Positions 5,444 to 7,897 of a DNA stretch of 7,897 bases are shown here, one piece after another. Source of the stretch: Chitinophagales bacterium (lineage in GTDB: Bacteria; Bacteroidota; Bacteroidia; Chitinophagales; Saprospiraceae); the NCBI GenBank assembly GCA_013297575.1, contig JAAFHO010000243.1:1-7897 (forward strand). Direction: 5' to 3'. Below the pieces are notes generated by a model. It was not told where the DNA came from. It was given only the letters and a program-made list of their open reading frames with translations, and did not search any database. A program made the translations under genes and the position numbers. The stretch's first letter is position 1, and each line of letters starts with the position of its first letter.

Positions 5444-6170
5444 AGCCATGACCAATAGCTTGTGCAATAGCAAACGCTGCGCCTGCTGCCAAAGCACCAA
5501 TAATCATTACCTTGAGTGCTCCTGAGAACGGTGGTTGACCAGTCATCTTGCTTTTAAACCAGCCAAAAACAAAAAGACAAATAAGGGTAATAATAGTAGA
5601 ATAATAAAGCCCTTCTGTGGGTGTATTGGTGAAAAAATAGGGTAATAATGGAATAATACCACCAACAATATAAGAAATACCGATGGTTAAAGCACTATGT
5701 GTGGCACGGCGGGGGTTTGGTTCGCTCAGCCCTAACTCATAACGCATCATAAAAGCCACCCATTGTTTTTTGTCTTTCGCCAATTCATTCGCAATTTCGT
5801 CTTGAAGGTGTTTACTCAAGCCATAAGCCGCAAACACATCACGGACTTCTTGCTTTTCGCGCTCTGGAACGCGTTCCACTTCTTCCTCCTCGCGGCGCAA
5901 CTCCGCTTGGTAATGATCCAGTTCGGTACGACCCGCCAAGTATCCACCCAAGCCCATCGCAATGCTACCTGCAATAATTTCGGCCAATCCAGCTGTGGTG
6001 ACAATAGCATTGCTGGCTACTGCGCCCGACAAACCCGCAGCCAAGGCAAAAGGCACCGTAAGACCATCGGACATACCTATTACAATATCCGTAATAAAGT
6101 CCGAGTTCTCTAGGTGTTCCTCGTTATGGTGGTGGTCATCATGATGATCGTGGTGCAAATGAATATCCAT
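5442..6170 (-). CDS. VIT1/CCC1-type Fe(II)/Mn(II) transporter with His-rich N-terminus
   Basis: The family moves Fe(II) or Mn(II) out of the cytosol, in antiport with protons in the plant and yeast members. In a bacterium it would be an inner-membrane exporter for metal relief. Five membrane segments are visible: about 25-46 (IGMSDGLTVPFALAAG, with D35 matching the conserved first-helix Asp), 52-80 (AEIIAGSIAMGLGGYLAG), 158-180, 187-206 and 219-239. Between helices 2 and 3 lies the charged cytosolic metal-binding region (81-150), with an EEEEVER stretch and several Glu on amphipathic helices, as in plant VIT1. Residues 1-19 hold nine His plus Asp and Glu, an unusual extra metal-binding tail. 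The ATG at 6170 is the only start that keeps helix 1. It lies 33 nt after the plug gene stop, with its own -7 element in the gap (6175-6182), so it can be read as part of an operon or alone. Confidence 0.92.
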   Translation of the reverse strand: MDIHLHHDHHDDHHHNEEHLENSDFITDIVIGMSDGLTVPFALAAGLSGAVASNAIVTTAGLAEIIAGSIAMGLGGYLAGRTELDHYQAELRREEEEVERVPEREKQEVRDVFAAYGLSKHLQDEIANELAKDKKQWVAFMMRYELGLSEPNPRRATHSALTIGISYIVGGIIPLLPYFFTNTPTEGLYYSTIITLICLFVFGWFKSKMTGQPPFSGALKVMIIGALAAGAAFAIAQAIGHG

Positions 6171-6174
6171 AAGG

Positions 6175-6182
6175 CAAAGGTA
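6175..6182 (-). promoter_or_regulatory. -7 promoter element immediately before the VIT transporter start codon
   Basis: On the minus strand TACCTTTG fully matches TAnnTTTG and ends only four bases before the ATG at 6170. Transcription from it would begin at or within a few bases of the start codon, giving a leaderless or nearly leaderless mRNA. A TTG at the -33 spacing is missing. A 6-bp inverted repeat (GTAATA 6180-6185, TATTAC 6202-6207) overlaps the upstream edge and might be an operator. Confidence 0.45.
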
Positions 6183-6203
6183 ATACTTTATCTCAAATGT
6201 CTA

Positions 6204-7472
6204 TTACTTGTTATTGGGCCCAGAGGTGGTGCCGCCACTACTCATCAAACGATCATAACGCTCTCCAAATGGCCGATAATAGACGAAAATATTGTAAAGA
6301 TTCTCTGTTTCGTGCCAATTACCCTCCATGTCATCGTCTTTGGAAATACGGAAATTATTATCATCTACCACCTGAAATTCGTAGTTATAAAAGCCTTGTT
6401 TCAAGAGTGGATTACAAAAATACGACTTAGATGGCGCATCGTATTGCATCTTGAATTCGGGTTTTAATTGCCAATCCGTCATACCCCCCACCACATAAAC
6501 TTCCTTGTCTTCAAATGCAGCGTTACGGCTGAGGATAAACATGATATTGGCGTATTCGCATTGCATAAATGATTGCCCTTGACTGCGGTTTTCGATGGAG
6601 AATCGGCCATTCATATCGCCTGTTAAACCATAACTATGACTCTCCGAACGGTCGTGTTCGGGTTGTAGAAAAACTTGATAAGTATCGGGATTTCGTTGAA
6701 TTTTAAGGACATTATTCCCCTTAAAATCAAAAGTTCGAATGTCAAAATAGCGAAACTCTTTACCTCCTGGAAATACAATTGAATCTTGAAAATCGAAATT
6801 CAAACTACTTCTATTTGCAATAAAAGGGCGTGGCGCAATGGGCCCCATCATACGATCCCAACGCATATTTTGAATAACAAATGCCTTTACTTCTCTTTCA
6901 GGATTACTAATGATTGTTCCCTCGTGTACCACCTGAAAATCTATTTCTTGGTGCGTAAAAATCTTGGAGGAATTAATGACAGGCGATAATTTGGCAGCTA
7001 CTTTCCATCTATTCTCCGAAACCATAAAACGACGTACCAAAACCAAACGGTGGTCGTCGTTGTCGTCAAATATTTTTAAGATATAATTGCCTGAGCGAGC
7101 CCATTTCATATTTGAATTGGGCAGCGTCATTTGGTAATAATTGTAAGCAACTAAGGTATTAATCGAATTGGTAATATTGGTAATTCGATCCTCCGTAAAC
7201 CCATTGATGTACTCGTTGTCTCCCAATTCTGAAGGCGACCAATCGCTATTGCAATGTACAATGGTATAAACAAAGTCCATTAATTCGTCAGAAACATAAT
7301 CGAATGTAAGATTAATTCGTCCGTTTTTTAAATCAACGACGGGCGTAACCGCGCCTGCATTGAGTTGCACCGATCTAATATTATCGTCCAAAATACGCTC
7401 ACTTGTGTCTTCTTGAGCCCAAATAGGGTGAGCGAAGCAAGCAAAAGTTAGCAAAGAAAGTATATATCGCAT
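6204..7472 (-). CDS. Type IX secretion system plug protein (DUF5103 family)
   Basis: Members of this family were found bound to the giant T9SS outer-membrane channel SprA (Sov), where the plug seals the periplasmic side of the pore when no cargo complex is engaged. The 422-residue protein has a signal peptide (MRYILSLLTFACFAHPIWAQ, cleavage near residue 19). The DUF5103 landmarks are VHCNSDWSPSEL (72-83) followed by EYINGF, NYYQMTLPN (111-119), a WARSGNYIL strand, an E-set-like strand VYVVGGMTDW (335-344), and the conserved C-terminal block GNWHETENLYNIFVYYRPFG followed by RYDRLM. The length is normal and the frame intact. It is the first gene of the minus-strand cluster, with the VIT transporter 33 nt downstream. 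No other T9SS component gene (sprA, porV, gldK-N) lies in the window, but the T9SS cargo end at 2-145 confirms that the organism uses the system. The last residues (SSGGTTSGPNNK) are a low-complexity tail. Confidence 0.9.
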   Translation of the reverse strand: MRYILSLLTFACFAHPIWAQEDTSERILDDNIRSVQLNAGAVTPVVDLKNGRINLTFDYVSDELMDFVYTIVHCNSDWSPSELGDNEYINGFTEDRITNITNSINTLVAYNYYQMTLPNSNMKWARSGNYILKIFDDNDDHRLVLVRRFMVSENRWKVAAKLSPVINSSKIFTHQEIDFQVVHEGTIISNPEREVKAFVIQNMRWDRMMGPIAPRPFIANRSSLNFDFQDSIVFPGGKEFRYFDIRTFDFKGNNVLKIQRNPDTYQVFLQPEHDRSESHSYGLTGDMNGRFSIENRSQGQSFMQCEYANIMFILSRNAAFEDKEVYVVGGMTDWQLKPEFKMQYDAPSKSYFCNPLLKQGFYNYEFQVVDDNNFRISKDDDMEGNWHETENLYNIFVYYRPFGERYDRLMSSGGTTSGPNNK

Positions 7473-7495
7473 AGTTGTTCGTAAGTAATTATCAA

Positions 7496-7503
7496 CAAAG
7501 GTG
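7496..7503 (-). promoter_or_regulatory. Possible weak -7 element for the T9SS plug gene
   Basis: On the minus strand CACCTTTG differs from TAnnTTTG at one position (C for the first T) and lies 23 nt before the ATG at 7472. No -33 TTG is seen at the right distance. It is the best candidate on this strand in the 172-bp divergent region. Confidence 0.25.
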
Positions 7504-7525
7504 AAAATTTATTCCATTGGGTTGT

Positions 7526-7556
7526 ATTGGTGGCCAAAGTATTTGACGTAATTTTG
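7526..7556 (+). promoter_or_regulatory. Bacteroidota housekeeping promoter for the EEP-family gene
   Basis: ATTG at 7526-7529 is followed by a 19-bp spacer and TAATTTTG at 7549-7556. This fits the -33 TTG / 19-21 bp / TAnnTTTG pattern and is the only place in the window where I found both elements at the right distance. Predicted initiation near 7561-7565 leaves a leader of about 80 nt before the ATG at 7645. Confidence 0.6.
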
Positions 7557-7644
7557 GGGAAAAATCACAATGAATGCATTTCATTTCGGTCATATTGGAG
7601 CCAACAAACGGCACGAATAAACCACAATAATCCACTTAATCCCT

Positions 7645-7897
7645 ATGCATACTCTTTTTAAAAACACTTTTAAAACCATCAGTACGCTGGTCATTTTGAT
7701 GACGGCTTTATCGTATATATCGCCTTATGTCAATCCGAGTACATTTCCGTGGTTATCTTTTTTTGGTACTACGTTTCCGTGGTGGTTGCTGTTCAATGTG
7801 GTATTAATGCTGTTTTGGCTGGGGCGGATGAGCCGTTTTGGTATCTATCATTTGATCATCATCGCCTTGGGTTGGTCTTATTGCACCAAATTTGTGG
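7645..7897 (+). CDS. N-terminal membrane part of an endonuclease/exonuclease/phosphatase-family protein, truncated by window end
   Basis: Eighty-four codons are present from the ATG at 7645 to the window edge. An in-frame TAA at 7618-7620 makes this the first possible Met. The peptide has three hydrophobic segments (about 12-30, 40-58 and 65-78): TISTLVILMTALSYISPYVN, then TFPWLSFFGTTFPWWLLFNV, then a third ending in IIIALGWSYC. The pattern LSYxSPYxxPxxFxxLxFFGxxFPxxLLxN, ending in a G-W-x-Y element, is what I recall at the start of Bacteroidota proteins with a C-terminal Mg-dependent endonuclease/exonuclease/phosphatase domain anchored in the inner membrane. The catalytic domain itself lies outside the window, so this is assignment by N-terminus only. 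The gene diverges from the plug gene and has a good promoter (7526-7556). Confidence 0.65.
   Translation, partial: MHTLFKNTFKTISTLVILMTALSYISPYVNPSTFPWLSFFGTTFPWWLLFNVVLMLFWLGRMSRFGIYHLIIIALGWSYCTKFV

Noticed and set aside
1..7897. CRISPR array, tRNA, rRNA, integrase, transposase or toxin-antitoxin pair
   Set aside because: I looked on both strands and saw no regularly spaced direct repeats, no tRNA-like cloverleaf with a T-loop, and no recognisable mobile-element or toxin domains in any convincing reading frame.

Overview
The window most likely comes from a member of the Bacteroidota, probably a Saprospiria/Chitinophagia-type relative, although the genus cannot be read from this sequence. 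Three signs point there. The window opens with the end of a protein carrying a type IX secretion (T9SS) C-terminal sorting signal. A T9SS plug protein (DUF5103 family) lies near the other end. Several upstream regions carry the Bacteroidota -7 promoter element TAnnTTTG, and Shine-Dalgarno sites are not evident.

Layout. Plus-strand block, 2-3534: the 3' end of a T9SS-secreted protein, an exported alkaline phosphatase with a TTG start, a WecA/TagO-type polyprenyl-phosphate sugar-1-phosphate transferase, and a small secreted protein of unknown function. A 569-bp gene-free stretch (3535-4103) follows. It holds two hairpins whose U-tracts read on the minus strand, with several inverted repeats between them. 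Minus-strand block, 7472-4104, in transcription order: T9SS plug protein, VIT/CCC1-type Fe/Mn transporter with a His-rich N-terminus, DHRS7-like short-chain dehydrogenase, and a DUF2141 protein. Gaps in this block are 33, 109 and 32 nt. The 109-nt gap is filled by an imperfect palindrome of about 100 bp that reaches into the transporter stop codon. At the right edge a plus-strand gene begins, a membrane-anchored endonuclease/exonuclease/phosphatase-family protein. It diverges from the plug gene across a 172-bp region that contains the best promoter in the window.

How the genes relate. Most look like ordinary chromosomal genes of envelope biology (secretion, glycan lipid-linkage, periplasmic phosphate release, metal transport), not one pathway. 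The plug protein and the T9SS cargo share a secretion system but lie in separate units. I see no insertion sequence, phage gene, CRISPR array, tRNA or rRNA, and no convincing new multi-gene system. The two non-coding structures (3567-4010 and 5344-5443) are the parts not explained by known families and are where I would look first.
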